Below are positions 1 through 7,404 of a stretch of 31,167 bases of DNA, in pieces. A model generated the notes under the pieces. That model saw only the letters and a list, made by a program, of their open reading frames with translations. It was not told the origin of the DNA and did no database searches. Each line of letters opens with the position of its first letter. Position 1 is the stretch's first letter. The stretch is from Clostridia bacterium. GTDB lineage: Bacteria; Bacillota; Clostridia; Christensenellales; UBA3700. A program made the position numbers and the translations under genes. The stretch lies in assembly GCA_900772745.1 (NCBI GenBank), contig CAAGRV010000164.1, forward strand, positions 1 to 31,167, read 5' to 3'.

Positions 1-95
1 AATGTGCAAAAATCGTACTAGAAAAAACAAATATATAAAAGAATATATATTGAAATAAAACAAAAAATATGCTATAATATTTGCTATTGTAGCTG

Positions 96-524
96 TTATT
101 CGCTGTTTGCCAGCACGTCTGCCAGTGTGCGCTCAACGAATGCCCTAGCCTCCGTATATCCGCCGTCCAAATAGATTGCGCCAAGTATAGCCTCGTATAG
201 GTCGGATTTGACTTTCTTTGCGCCCACTTGCTTGTTGATAAGCAAGAATGTATCCAAGCCCATTTGCACGGAGATTTTCTCCAAACTTTTGCCCTCGACT
301 GCATATTCTCGACGTTTGGTAAGGTTGCCCTCATCTTCGTTGGGATAGCGGGCAAAAAGTATTTCGCTCACCACCATTTCAAGCACGCTGTCGCCCAAAA
401 ATTCTAGTCTTTCATAGTGCTCGCCACCATTGATATTGGCGTATGACTTGTGCGTGATAGCTTGTCTTAGCAAGGATTGGTCTTGAAAAGAATATCCTAT
501 GATTTTTTCTAGTTTTTCAAACAT
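96..524 (-). CDS. rnc: Ribonuclease III lacking the dsRNA-binding domain
   Basis: Endoribonuclease III catalytic domain, which cleaves double-stranded RNA in rRNA and mRNA processing. Seen: the signature YERLEFLGDS at residues 37-46, with metal-binding E38, E41, D45, D108 and E111 (the last two in SDLYEA) matching the E. coli active-site set, and HKSYAN near residue 25. The protein has only 142 residues and stops after the nuclease domain; usual RNase III has about 225-250 residues, with a C-terminal dsRBD of about 70. The 95 bases beyond the stop are AT-rich and show no dsRBD in any frame. It is not Mini-III (MrnC), which lacks the ERLEFLGDS form. The start overlaps the plsX stop by 8 nt and has an AAGGAAA ribosome binding site inside plsX, so translation is probably coupled. 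Assignment is firm; whether the short form is natural is unclear. Confidence 0.9.
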   Translation of the reverse strand: MFEKLEKIIGYSFQDQSLLRQAITHKSYANINGGEHYERLEFLGDSVLEMVVSEILFARYPNEDEGNLTKRREYAVEGKSLEKISVQMGLDTFLLINKQVGAKKVKSDLYEAILGAIYLDGGYTEARAFVERTLADVLANSE

Positions 525-1536
525 TTTGATTTTCCTTGCTTTTGCTAAGTCCTGTGCGGATTTTTTCTATCATATCATTTTCGACCATTCTGCCACTGGC
601 AAGTATAGCGTTCTTGAAAGCGATTGCATTGGACGAGCCGTGCGCCTTTACAACGACTTTGTTGACGCCAAGGAATCCTGCCCCGCCTATCTCGTCGCTG
701 TTAAACTTTTTCTTGACGCCTCTTAGAGCTGGTTTGAGCAACAAATATCCTAGTTTGGCTCTCAGTCCGCCCTTCATAATGTTGCGTTTGATAAGCTCGA
801 ATAGGTTGAGCGCCATACCTTCGCTGGACTTCAAAACCATATTGCCCGCAAAGCCGTCTGTCACCAACACGTCTACTTGGTCGTTCATCACGTATCTTGC
901 CTCAACATTGCCCACAAAGTTGACTGGTGTGGTCTTCAAAAGTGCGTGCGCCTCTTTGGTGAGCGCGTTACCCTTTTCTTCTTCTGCACCATTGCTAAGT
1001 AGTCCTACTCTTGGATTGGATATGCCGTAACAACTGCGCATATAAGCGTCGCCCATAATAGCAAATTCTTGGAGCATAGTCGCCTTGCAATCTACGTTTG
1101 CACCGCCGTCCACGATGACGATATATTTGCCGTCGTCGAGTTGTGGGCTGACAGGGGCAAGGGTTGCACGGGTTACGCCGTCGATAAGCTTGACAATGAG
1201 CGTTGCGCCAGCGAGCAAAGCTCCCGTGTTGCCAGCCGACACAATAGCGTCCGCCTTGTCATCTGCCAAAGCTCTAAGTCCTACCACTATGGACGAATTT
1301 TTCTTGCGTCTTATTGCCATAGTTGGAGAGTCTTCATTGGTAATTACTTCGTCACAATCGAGGAATTCTACCCTTGACTGGTCATATTCTTTGTCCGCAA
1401 GCAATGAGCGTAGCTCTTCTTCCTTGCCCACAAGCACGATGGTCATATCTTTGTTTTCGTTGAGAGCTAGTACTGCTCCATCTACTGCGCTGTGCGGACA
1501 GTTGTCACCGCCATAGCAGTCCAAAATAATCTTCAT
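517..1536 (-). CDS. plsX: Phosphate acyltransferase PlsX
   Basis: Converts acyl-ACP to acyl-phosphate, the first step of phosphatidic acid synthesis in most Gram-positive bacteria, acting peripherally at the membrane. The 339 residues match the usual length. Seen: the N-terminal MKIILDCYGGDNCP (family form MKIAVDAMGGDxAP), the VSAGNTGALLAGA segment at about residue 100, and the C-terminal EIGGAGFLGVNKVVVKAHGS. Start choice is supported by AAAGGAG seven bases before the ATG. In Clostridia the usual order is rpmF, plsX, acpP, rnc; here rnc overlaps the plsX stop, so acpP is missing from this place. A TTGACA-17-TAAAAT promoter precedes the gene. Confidence 0.96.
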   Translation of the reverse strand: MKIILDCYGGDNCPHSAVDGAVLALNENKDMTIVLVGKEEELRSLLADKEYDQSRVEFLDCDEVITNEDSPTMAIRRKKNSSIVVGLRALADDKADAIVSAGNTGALLAGATLIVKLIDGVTRATLAPVSPQLDDGKYIVIVDGGANVDCKATMLQEFAIMGDAYMRSCYGISNPRVGLLSNGAEEEKGNALTKEAHALLKTTPVNFVGNVEARYVMNDQVDVLVTDGFAGNMVLKSSEGMALNLFELIKRNIMKGGLRAKLGYLLLKPALRGVKKKFNSDEIGGAGFLGVNKVVVKAHGSSNAIAFKNAILASGRMVENDMIEKIRTGLSKSKENQNV

Positions 1537-1555
1537 AATATACTCCTTTTAATAT

Positions 1556-1584
1556 ATTTTATATATAATAAGTCAAATTGTCAA
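1556..1584 (-). promoter_or_regulatory. Promoter of plsX-rnc
   Basis: On the minus strand, TTGACA, a 17-base spacer and TAAAAT, about 20 bases before the plsX ATG, so the mRNA leader is short. The sequence is very AT-rich here, so other -10 registers (TATATA) are possible. Confidence 0.55.
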
Positions 1585-2043
1585 TATCTATCTCGAAGTC
1601 TATACAAATGTTTTGGCAAATCAAGTAGATTTTTGACAAATTTTCATAATATTTTTCCATAACAAAACCTAGCACATATTCACTTTTTGAGCGATATGTA
1701 TCGACTTTTTAGCATTTTTGCAAGATTTTTTCGTCAAAATTCAACAAAATAACTATTGTTTTTCTCAATTTCAAAGTTGAAAATTTTACATTCAAATGAT
1801 AGCGATTATTTCATTGTCTAGTGCGTGCTATGCTCGGAATATAGCTTTGCAAGTTGCTCAACCAACGCCCCACCCTTGTCCATATCACGCTCTATATTGC
1901 ACCGCAATCATCATCTACCGCTTGCCAAGCTCATCTGCCCAACAGGTTGAAAGCTACCACTTGGCAACAATTTAATCAAATATTGGCTTTTTGCAAAACA
2001 ATTCAAATACTGACTATTATTGAAAATATAATATTGATAATCT
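1585..2043. other. Intergenic region with a coding-like patch
   Basis: About 460 bases between the rpmF terminator and the plsX promoter. Most is AT-rich and featureless. Positions about 1818-1975 are richer in G+C; on the minus strand one frame reads like protein: LPSGSFQPVGQM up to two stop codons, then DMDKGGALVEQLAKLYSE ending at a TAG. It may be a decayed gene or an RNA. No ribosome binding site or domain is recognisable, so no gene is called. Confidence 0.35.
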
Positions 2044-2075
2044 AAAATAAAAAAGAGTGACATAGGTCACTCTTT
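2044..2075 (-). terminator. Terminator after rpmF
   Basis: Minus-strand perfect 10-bp stem AAAGAGTGAC / GTCACTCTTT with a 4-base loop, followed by a T-rich tract, 18 bases after the rpmF stop. It separates rpmF from plsX. Confidence 0.85.
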
Positions 2076-2092
2076 CGATTGTTGAAATAAAA

Positions 2093-2281
2093 TTAGTTTT
2101 TCTTTTCTTTCTTTTCAACTACAAGTTGTCCATCGTAGTATCCACAGTTTGGGCAAACTTTGTGATTTTCTTTCAACTCATGGCAATGTCCGCACTCTAC
2201 AAGACTTGGAGCGCTGATTTTCCAGTTAGCTGATCTGGTATGCTTTCTTTGTTTAGATGTTTTTCCCTTTGGTACTGCCAT
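2093..2281 (-). CDS. rpmF: 50S ribosomal protein L32, zinc-ribbon form
   Basis: Small protein of the large ribosomal subunit. Seen: the typical start MAVPKGKTSKQRKHTRSANW and a zinc ribbon with cysteines at 30, 33, 43 and 46 (CGHC and CPNC), so this is the zinc-containing C+ type. The 62-residue length is normal. GGAGGTG lies five bases before the ATG. It has its own consensus promoter and terminator, so it is a one-gene unit between ackA and plsX. The DUF177 (YceD) gene that usually precedes rpmF is absent here. Confidence 0.97.
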   Translation of the reverse strand: MAVPKGKTSKQRKHTRSANWKISAPSLVECGHCHELKENHKVCPNCGYYDGQLVVEKKEKKN

Positions 2282-2324
2282 TTTGACACCTCCATAAATT
2301 ACTTCAATTCACATTTGCTTGCCT

Positions 2325-2353
2325 ATTATAGAATATTTTTTAGGCTTTGTCAA
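2325..2353 (-). promoter_or_regulatory. Perfect sigma-A promoter of rpmF
   Basis: Minus-strand TTGACA, 17-base spacer, TATAAT: a full consensus match about 45 bases before the rpmF start, fitting high expression of a ribosomal protein. Confidence 0.85.
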
Positions 2354-2380
2354 ATAAAAATTGTATTATTTTTGCTTATT

Positions 2381-2405
2381 TGCCAAGTTTTTATAAAATT
2401 TGGCA
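2381..2405. terminator. Possible hairpin downstream of ackA
   Basis: Inverted repeat TGCCAA / TTGGCA enclosing an AT-rich loop that can pair internally (TTTTATAAAA). On the minus strand, in the ackA direction, no clear T tract follows; on the plus strand five T follow. It may end the pta-ackA transcript or be structural. Confidence 0.35.
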
Positions 2406-2432
2406 TTTTTGAGTGATTTTCCACCCAATTTG

Positions 2433-3641
2433 TTATTTTGCCATGCCTTCCACGATTTCTTTGGTCTCTCTTGCGATTACCAATTCTTCATTGGTAGGAA
2501 TAATCAAAACTCTTACTTTGCTACCTTCCATAGTCAAGTCAAAAAACTTACCACGTGCTGTTTTGTTGGCGTCCATATCAGCATTGATACCAAAAAATTC
2601 CATGTCTTTGAGGATAGCCTCTCTGAACTCTGTGCTGTTTTCGCCGATACCACCAGTGAAAACTACACAATCAAGTCCGTTCATTGCCGCGCTGTAAGAA
2701 CCGATATATTTCTTTACTTGGTAAGCGAACATTTCGGTTGCGAGCAATGCTCTTGGGTTGCCCTCGCCCGCTGCCTTGTACAAAGCTCTTGCGTCCGAGC
2801 TTACTCCGCTCACACCAAGGAAACCGCTCTTTTTGTTGAGAATTGTGAGCACTTCGCCTACGCTTGCGCCTAGGTTGTTGCACATCATTTCTACTACGAA
2901 TGGGTCGAGGTCACCACATCTTGTGCCCATCATAACTCCAGCTAGTGGAGTCATACCCATAGAAGTATCTACACACTTGCCGTTCTTGACAGCAGAGATA
3001 GAAGAACCATTGCCAAGGTGACAAGTCACGATATTTTCGTATGGCAAGTTGTTGGCTTTGAGATAGTTGATTGCTTCTTGGCTTACGAACTTGTGGGAAG
3101 TGCCGTGAGCGCCATATCTTCTGATTTGATATTTTTCATACCACTCATAAGGCACGCCGTACATTTTTGCCTTGTCTGGCATTGTTGCGTGGAACCCTGT
3201 ATCGAATACAACTACGTTTGGCACGTTAGGCAAAATTGACTTGCAAGACTTGATACAAGCATTGTGAGCTGGGTTGTGAAGTGGAGCTAGATGAGCGATA
3301 GACTCGAGCTTTACCATTTCTTCGTCGCCTACATAAGATGACGCTTTGAAAGCCTCGCCACTTTGAACGACTCTGTGTCCGATAGCACTGATTTCGTCAA
3401 CGCTGTTGATTACGCCAACTTCTTTGTCTACCAAACATTGCATAACCAAGTCAAGAGCTTGGGTATGGTCATGGATAGGTGTCTCGATCACTTTTTCTCT
3501 GCCATTGAATTTGTGGCAAATATTGGAGCCTTCGATACCAATCTTTTCTACTAGACCTTTGCAAATAACTTCTTCGGTATCCATTTCGATAAGTTGGTAT
3601 TTGAGTGATGAACTACCTGCGTTTACTACCAAAATTTTCAT
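2433..3641 (-). CDS. ackA: Acetate kinase
   Basis: Interconverts acetyl-phosphate + ADP and acetate + ATP, the ATP-yielding last step of acetate fermentation. Seen: N-terminal NAGSSSLKYQ with N7, S10, S12 and K14 of the ASKHA fold, GHRVVQSG around R90, the phosphate loop HLGNGSSISAV, DTSMGMTPLAG, and C-terminal VFTGGIGENS. The 402 residues are the usual length. The ATG has AAGGAG eight bases upstream and lies 18 bases after the pta stop, so the two are one transcript, in the order pta-ackA. Confidence 0.98.
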   Translation of the reverse strand: MKILVVNAGSSSLKYQLIEMDTEEVICKGLVEKIGIEGSNICHKFNGREKVIETPIHDHTQALDLVMQCLVDKEVGVINSVDEISAIGHRVVQSGEAFKASSYVGDEEMVKLESIAHLAPLHNPAHNACIKSCKSILPNVPNVVVFDTGFHATMPDKAKMYGVPYEWYEKYQIRRYGAHGTSHKFVSQEAINYLKANNLPYENIVTCHLGNGSSISAVKNGKCVDTSMGMTPLAGVMMGTRCGDLDPFVVEMMCNNLGASVGEVLTILNKKSGFLGVSGVSSDARALYKAAGEGNPRALLATEMFAYQVKKYIGSYSAAMNGLDCVVFTGGIGENSTEFREAILKDMEFFGINADMDANKTARGKFFDLTMEGSKVRVLIIPTNEELVIARETKEIVEGMAK

Positions 3642-3659
3642 AATATTCTCCTTGCTTGA

Positions 3660-4652
3660 TTAGTTTAGGCTTGCTTGAACAGCAGTGATTGCCACAACGG
3701 CAACAATGTCTTCGGCTACACAACCACGAGATAGGTCGTTGACTGGCTTTGCAAATCCTTGGCAAATAGGTCCAGTAGCCTCTGCTCCGCTAAATCTTTG
3801 GGTAAGCTTGTAACCAATGTTGCCAGCTTCGAGGCTTGGGAAAATGAATACGTTTGCCTTACCTGCAACTTCGCTGTTAGGAGCTTTTAGGCTTGCCACT
3901 GCTGGCACGATAGCTGCGTCAACTTGAAGTTCGCCATCAATCTCAATCTCTGGTGCTCTCTCTTTTACGAGGCGAGTAGCCTCTACAACTTTGTCTACGT
4001 TTTCGTGTTTTGCACTGCCCTTGGTTGAGAATGACAACATTGCAACACATGGGTCGATACCTGCCAAAGACTTGGCTGTCTCGGTAGATGAGATAGCAAT
4101 GTCAGCAAGTTGTTCGGCTGTTGGAGCGATATTTACTGCGCAGTCACCAAAGATCATCACGTCGTTGTCTTTGTATGGTGTGCCGTCGAATGACATAATG
4201 AATACACTGCTCACTGTCTTTGTGCCTGGTTTGGTCTTGACAATAGTAAGTCCAGAGCGGAGCACGTTGCCAGTAGAGTTGATAGCGCCAGCTACCATAC
4301 CGTCAGCCATACCCTTACGAGTCATCATTGCGCCATAGTTAAGATTTTTTCTCATCTCAACACGAGCTTGCTCGATGGTCATACCTTTTGCTTTGCGTAG
4401 TTCATAGAGCTCATTTGCAAAATCTTCAATATCAGCAGTAGCTGGATTGACAATCTTGATGCCGTCGAAACATACGTCTTGGTATGTGCTCTTGATTTTG
4501 TCCTCATCTCCTAGCAAAACAACCTTAGCTATTTTGCGTGACACAATCATCTCGGCTGCCTTGACTGTACGAGCCTCTTCACCTTCTGGCAATACAATAG
4601 TCTTGCCCAAGGTCTTTGCTTTTTCGATAATGCTATCGATAATTTTACTCAT
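3660..4652 (-). CDS. pta: Phosphate acetyltransferase
   Basis: Converts acetyl-CoA + phosphate to acetyl-phosphate + CoA and feeds ackA. Short, single-domain Pta of 330 residues, as in Bacillus and Clostridium; no DRTGG domain. Seen: MSKIIDSIIEKAKTLGKTIV with PEGEEART, the RKGMADGMVAGA segment, and the C-terminal GPICQGFAKPVNDLSRGC. An upstream in-frame ATG would add 25 residues, but the start used here has GGAGG ten bases upstream and fits family N-termini; the longer start would also lie over the promoter. A consensus promoter precedes it. Confidence 0.97.
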   Translation of the reverse strand: MSKIIDSIIEKAKTLGKTIVLPEGEEARTVKAAEMIVSRKIAKVVLLGDEDKIKSTYQDVCFDGIKIVNPATADIEDFANELYELRKAKGMTIEQARVEMRKNLNYGAMMTRKGMADGMVAGAINSTGNVLRSGLTIVKTKPGTKTVSSVFIMSFDGTPYKDNDVMIFGDCAVNIAPTAEQLADIAISSTETAKSLAGIDPCVAMLSFSTKGSAKHENVDKVVEATRLVKERAPEIEIDGELQVDAAIVPAVASLKAPNSEVAGKANVFIFPSLEAGNIGYKLTQRFSGAEATGPICQGFAKPVNDLSRGCVAEDIVAVVAITAVQASLN

Positions 4653-4718
4653 TTTGCAAATTCCTCCAATTGACTTTATTTTTGTATAAAAATCATTTAT
4701 AATATTATTAACATACCA

Positions 4719-4747
4719 ATTATACAACTACCACCAACAAATGTAAA
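4719..4747 (-). promoter_or_regulatory. Promoter of pta-ackA
   Basis: Minus-strand TTTACA, 17-base spacer, TATAAT, giving a leader of about 60 bases. It lies in the 120-base divergent region shared with tmcAL. I see no equally good plus-strand promoter for tmcAL. Confidence 0.75.
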
Positions 4748-4772
4748 GTGAAATAAACACAAGGAAACATAT

Positions 4773-5918
4773 ATGTCTATTTGTTTGACGATTTGCGAAT
4801 ACAATCCGCTCCACAGCGGTCATCTACACCATCTAGCTATGTCCACCAAGCTAAGCGGTGCGGACAGTTTGGTATGCATTATGAGTGGCAACGCTTGCCA
4901 ACGTGGCGATATTGCCATAGCCGACAAGTACACTCGTGCGACGTGGGCAATCCAAGCAGGCGCAGATATGGTAGTCGAGCTCCCTGTCCAATACGTCCTT
5001 GCCCCTGCCCAAATATTTGGACTGGGCGGTGTAAAAATTGCCAACCTTTTCCAAGGCGACAACTTCCTATCATTTGGTAGCGAGTGTGGCGATATAGAGA
5101 TTTTGCAACAGCTTGCAACTCTTTCGACAAGCGGCAGCGTAGACGAGCTCGTCCAATCTTACCTATCTAGCGGACATAGTTATCCAAAGGCATTTTCGAT
5201 GGCAATCAACGATATTTGTCACCATCACAACTTGACCAATTTGCAAGATATTCTATCTTCCCCCAACAACACTTTGGCGGTAGAATATCTCAATGCCATT
5301 TCTTCCACTCGCTCATCTCTCACCCCGCTGACTATCAAACGTGAGAGTGGCTACAACGATTTGAGCGTGGCGGGAAAGTTTTGCTCTGCCTCTGCCATTC
5401 GCTCCAATCTCGACAACCAAGACATTTTGAACAAGTATTGTCCCGACTATGTTGTCCAAGATTTGGCACACACCACGACCGACGACACCAAGCTTTTTGC
5501 CTTGCTAAAATACAACTTGACCAACAGCGACAATCTCCACGATATATGCGGAATCAAAGAAGGATTGGACAACCGTATTCGTCAAAAACTCGATACGTCT
5601 TCGACTTTTGACCAATTACTCGACAATATCAAGACCAAGCGTTACACTATGGCGCATATCAAAAGAGTGTTGCTCAATGCCCTCATTTCCAACACCCAGC
5701 CACTGGCACAAACCGCCCACAATCCTATCCAATATATCAACGTGCTAGCCGTTCGCAAAAGCAAGTCCAACCTGCTCTCGCTCGTCAATGCACCTATCTC
5801 AACCAAGCCTGCCGTCGTCGAAAAACTCGGTTTTGATGACAGCTTGACAGCCCGCTTGGACAATGTTTTCAAAGCGACAAGATACAATTATGACGCTTAT
5901 CTTAGAGTGATAGAATAA
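4773..5918 (+). CDS. tmcAL: tRNA(Met) cytidine acetate ligase TmcAL
   Basis: Nucleotidyltransferase-fold enzyme (YlbM family) that uses ATP and acetate to make N4-acetylcytidine at the wobble base of elongator tRNA-Met. Seen: the N-terminal CEYNPLHSGHLHHL with the HxGH motif, IMSGNACQRGD at about residues 36-46, the VELP segment, FGSECGD, and ANSTLAVEYL-like PNNTLAVEYL near residue 170. The 381 residues are close to the family length of about 400. AAGGAAA lies about eight bases before the ATG. It is divergent from pta-ackA, which makes its substrate acetate; in related Clostridia the same genes cluster. It is followed closely by ylbJ. Confidence 0.93.
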   Translation: MSICLTICEYNPLHSGHLHHLAMSTKLSGADSLVCIMSGNACQRGDIAIADKYTRATWAIQAGADMVVELPVQYVLAPAQIFGLGGVKIANLFQGDNFLSFGSECGDIEILQQLATLSTSGSVDELVQSYLSSGHSYPKAFSMAINDICHHHNLTNLQDILSSPNNTLAVEYLNAISSTRSSLTPLTIKRESGYNDLSVAGKFCSASAIRSNLDNQDILNKYCPDYVVQDLAHTTTDDTKLFALLKYNLTNSDNLHDICGIKEGLDNRIRQKLDTSSTFDQLLDNIKTKRYTMAHIKRVLLNALISNTQPLAQTAHNPIQYINVLAVRKSKSNLLSLVNAPISTKPAVVEKLGFDDSLTARLDNVFKATRYNYDAYLRVIE

Positions 5919-5924
5919 TCATTT

Positions 5925-5953
5925 TTGACAGCCTTTCGCCATATCATTATATA
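5925..5953 (+). promoter_or_regulatory. Possible promoter of the ylbJ-like gene
   Basis: TTGACA, 17-base spacer, TATATA just after the tmcAL stop. The first ATG of the next gene falls inside the -10 box, so if this promoter is used, the start must lie downstream. Confidence 0.45.
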
Positions 5954-5970
5954 TGGAAGAGAGGCTAAAA

Positions 5971-6930
5971 TTGAGTAAAATTTTGCCCCCAACAACTATG
6001 GTGGGCTTTTTTATTGTTTGTTTGGTAACCAACCCCCAAAGATATATCCAAAGCGTGTCCAGCTCGTTGATTTTGTTTGTCCATTCCGTGTTGCCTGCGC
6101 TCTTTCCTTTCTTCTTTTTCTCCAAACTTTTTACTATGCTTGGCGGTGGTTATATGCTGGGCAAAGCTCTGTCCAAACCTACTCGCACGCTCTTCCACAC
6201 TCCGCCTATATGCGGATATATTTTTTGTATGAGCATAATGTGCGGCTACCCTGTGGGGAGCAAACTCATCAAAGATATGCACGAGAACAACTTGATTTCT
6301 TCCGCCGACGCTTGGCGAATTTCGGCATTTTGCTCGACGAGTGGACCTATTTTTGTGCTGGGCACAATAGGCGCGCTTATGTTCAAAGACAATATGCTAG
6401 GCGTGTACGCTTTGGTTTGTCACATACTTGGAGCAATGCTCAACGGCATAATTTTTCGCCAAAAAACTAGCAAAAATACCACCTTTTCTCCCTTTGTGCG
6501 GGCGGATAATATATTGCATACTTGTATGAGTGACAGCATATTTTCCGTGCTCATTGTAGGTGGTTGGATAGCTATTTTCGGTATGATATGCGACGTGTTG
6601 ATTGATATCAAAGTCATTGATTTTTTGTCCCTACCACTCTCCAAAATATTAGATTTTTTATCCCTACCCACCACCTTAGCCCGTCCACTTTTGCTTGGTT
6701 TGATTGAGCTCACTCGTGGTTGCAAGGAGCTGTCAATGCTGGGACTTGGCACAAAAATAGTCCTACCGTGCGTGGTAGGACTGTTGTCTTTTGGTGGTGT
6801 GTGCATATCAATGCAATCAATGACTTATCTGCATAGTTTGGGCATATCTTGGCGTAGGTTTTTGCTCACCAAAACAAGTCAAACTGTGGTCAGCGTCTTG
6901 CTTGCACTACTGCTTTGTATTTGGTTGTGA
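5971..6930 (+). CDS. ylbJ: YlbJ-like integral membrane protein (nucleoside-recognition GATE fold)
   Basis: Polytopic membrane protein of the YlbJ family. In endospore formers YlbJ is a sporulation protein; the transported substrate is not known. Seen: several hydrophobic helices, the HSVLPALFPFFFFSKL segment, CGYPVGSKLIKD, AFCSTSGPIFVLGTIGA (family form FCNNSGPLFIxGTVG) and a repeat of the fold in the C-terminal half (LLGLIELTRGCKEL). An ATG at 5953 lies in frame but has no ribosome binding site and sits in a possible -10 box; the TTG chosen here has GAGAGG six bases upstream, giving 319 residues. Its stop codon touches the stop of the convergent coiled-coil gene with no base between. Its presence does not by itself prove sporulation. 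Confidence 0.85.
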   Translation: MSKILPPTTMVGFFIVCLVTNPQRYIQSVSSSLILFVHSVLPALFPFFFFSKLFTMLGGGYMLGKALSKPTRTLFHTPPICGYIFCMSIMCGYPVGSKLIKDMHENNLISSADAWRISAFCSTSGPIFVLGTIGALMFKDNMLGVYALVCHILGAMLNGIIFRQKTSKNTTFSPFVRADNILHTCMSDSIFSVLIVGGWIAIFGMICDVLIDIKVIDFLSLPLSKILDFLSLPTTLARPLLLGLIELTRGCKELSMLGLGTKIVLPCVVGLLSFGGVCISMQSMTYLHSLGISWRRFLLTKTSQTVVSVLLALLLCIWL

Positions 6931-7404
6931 TTATCTCTTTTGAGGAGTGTTCATCGTCTTGATAAGGTCTTGTTTGCTTGCTGTCACGTCATCAAGCGTT
7001 TGTCTGAGATAGTACTCGGTATTGTTCATCACTTCGGCAATTTGGCGATAGCTTTGGTCGACAATATTGTTGGCATAATTGGTAGCGTCGTCCACAATCT
7101 TGATAGCCTGCGATTGGGCTTGTTTGATGATTTCGCTCTCGTTCAAAATGCGGTTTGCCTCTCTCTCTGCGCTCACCAAAATATCCTCGGCGTTGGCTCT
7201 TGCATCATTGAGAATTTCGTCTTTTTCTTGTATGATTACTCTTGCCTCGGCGATAGAATTTGGCAATGCTTGGCGAATGTTGTCCACAAGTTTCAAAGCC
7301 GCCATATCGTCGATGATTTTTCCGCTGCCCATAAAAGGTTTTTTGCCCACTCTAATCATTTCTTCGAGTTGTGCTAGCAAAACTTCAATATTCATCTCGT
7401 TCAT
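6931..7404 (-). CDS. Coiled-coil protein of unknown function, often annotated ATPase
   Basis: A 157-residue soluble, mostly helical protein. Residues 1-50 contain MNIEVLLAQLEEMIRVGKKP and a short linker; residues about 55-115 form a long Ala/Glu-rich helix (ARANAEDILVSAEREANRIL) like V-type ATPase subunit H or DivIVA-type coiled coils. Similar proteins lie next to coaD or ylbJ in many Clostridia and are labelled ATPase only by coiled-coil similarity; there is no nucleotide-binding motif. The longer frame starts at a TTG at 7416, but that codon lies in the ribosome binding site (GGAG) of the ATG chosen here. It overlaps the end of the rsmD-coaD gene by 20 bases, so the two are translated from one mRNA. 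Confidence 0.8.
   Translation of the reverse strand: MNEMNIEVLLAQLEEMIRVGKKPFMGSGKIIDDMAALKLVDNIRQALPNSIAEARVIIQEKDEILNDARANAEDILVSAEREANRILNESEIIKQAQSQAIKIVDDATNYANNIVDQSYRQIAEVMNNTEYYLRQTLDDVTASKQDLIKTMNTPQKR

Noticed and set aside
96..524. Mini-III (MrnC) instead of RNase III
   Set aside because: The protein has the RNase III ERLEFLGDS motif and HKSYAN start, not the Mini-III pattern.
536..1516. Open plus-strand frames of 143-164 residues opposite plsX
   Set aside because: They mirror plsX codons, have no ribosome binding site and no domain; plsX is unmistakable.
2671..2883. Minus-strand 70-codon frame inside ackA
   Set aside because: Out-of-frame shadow of ackA.
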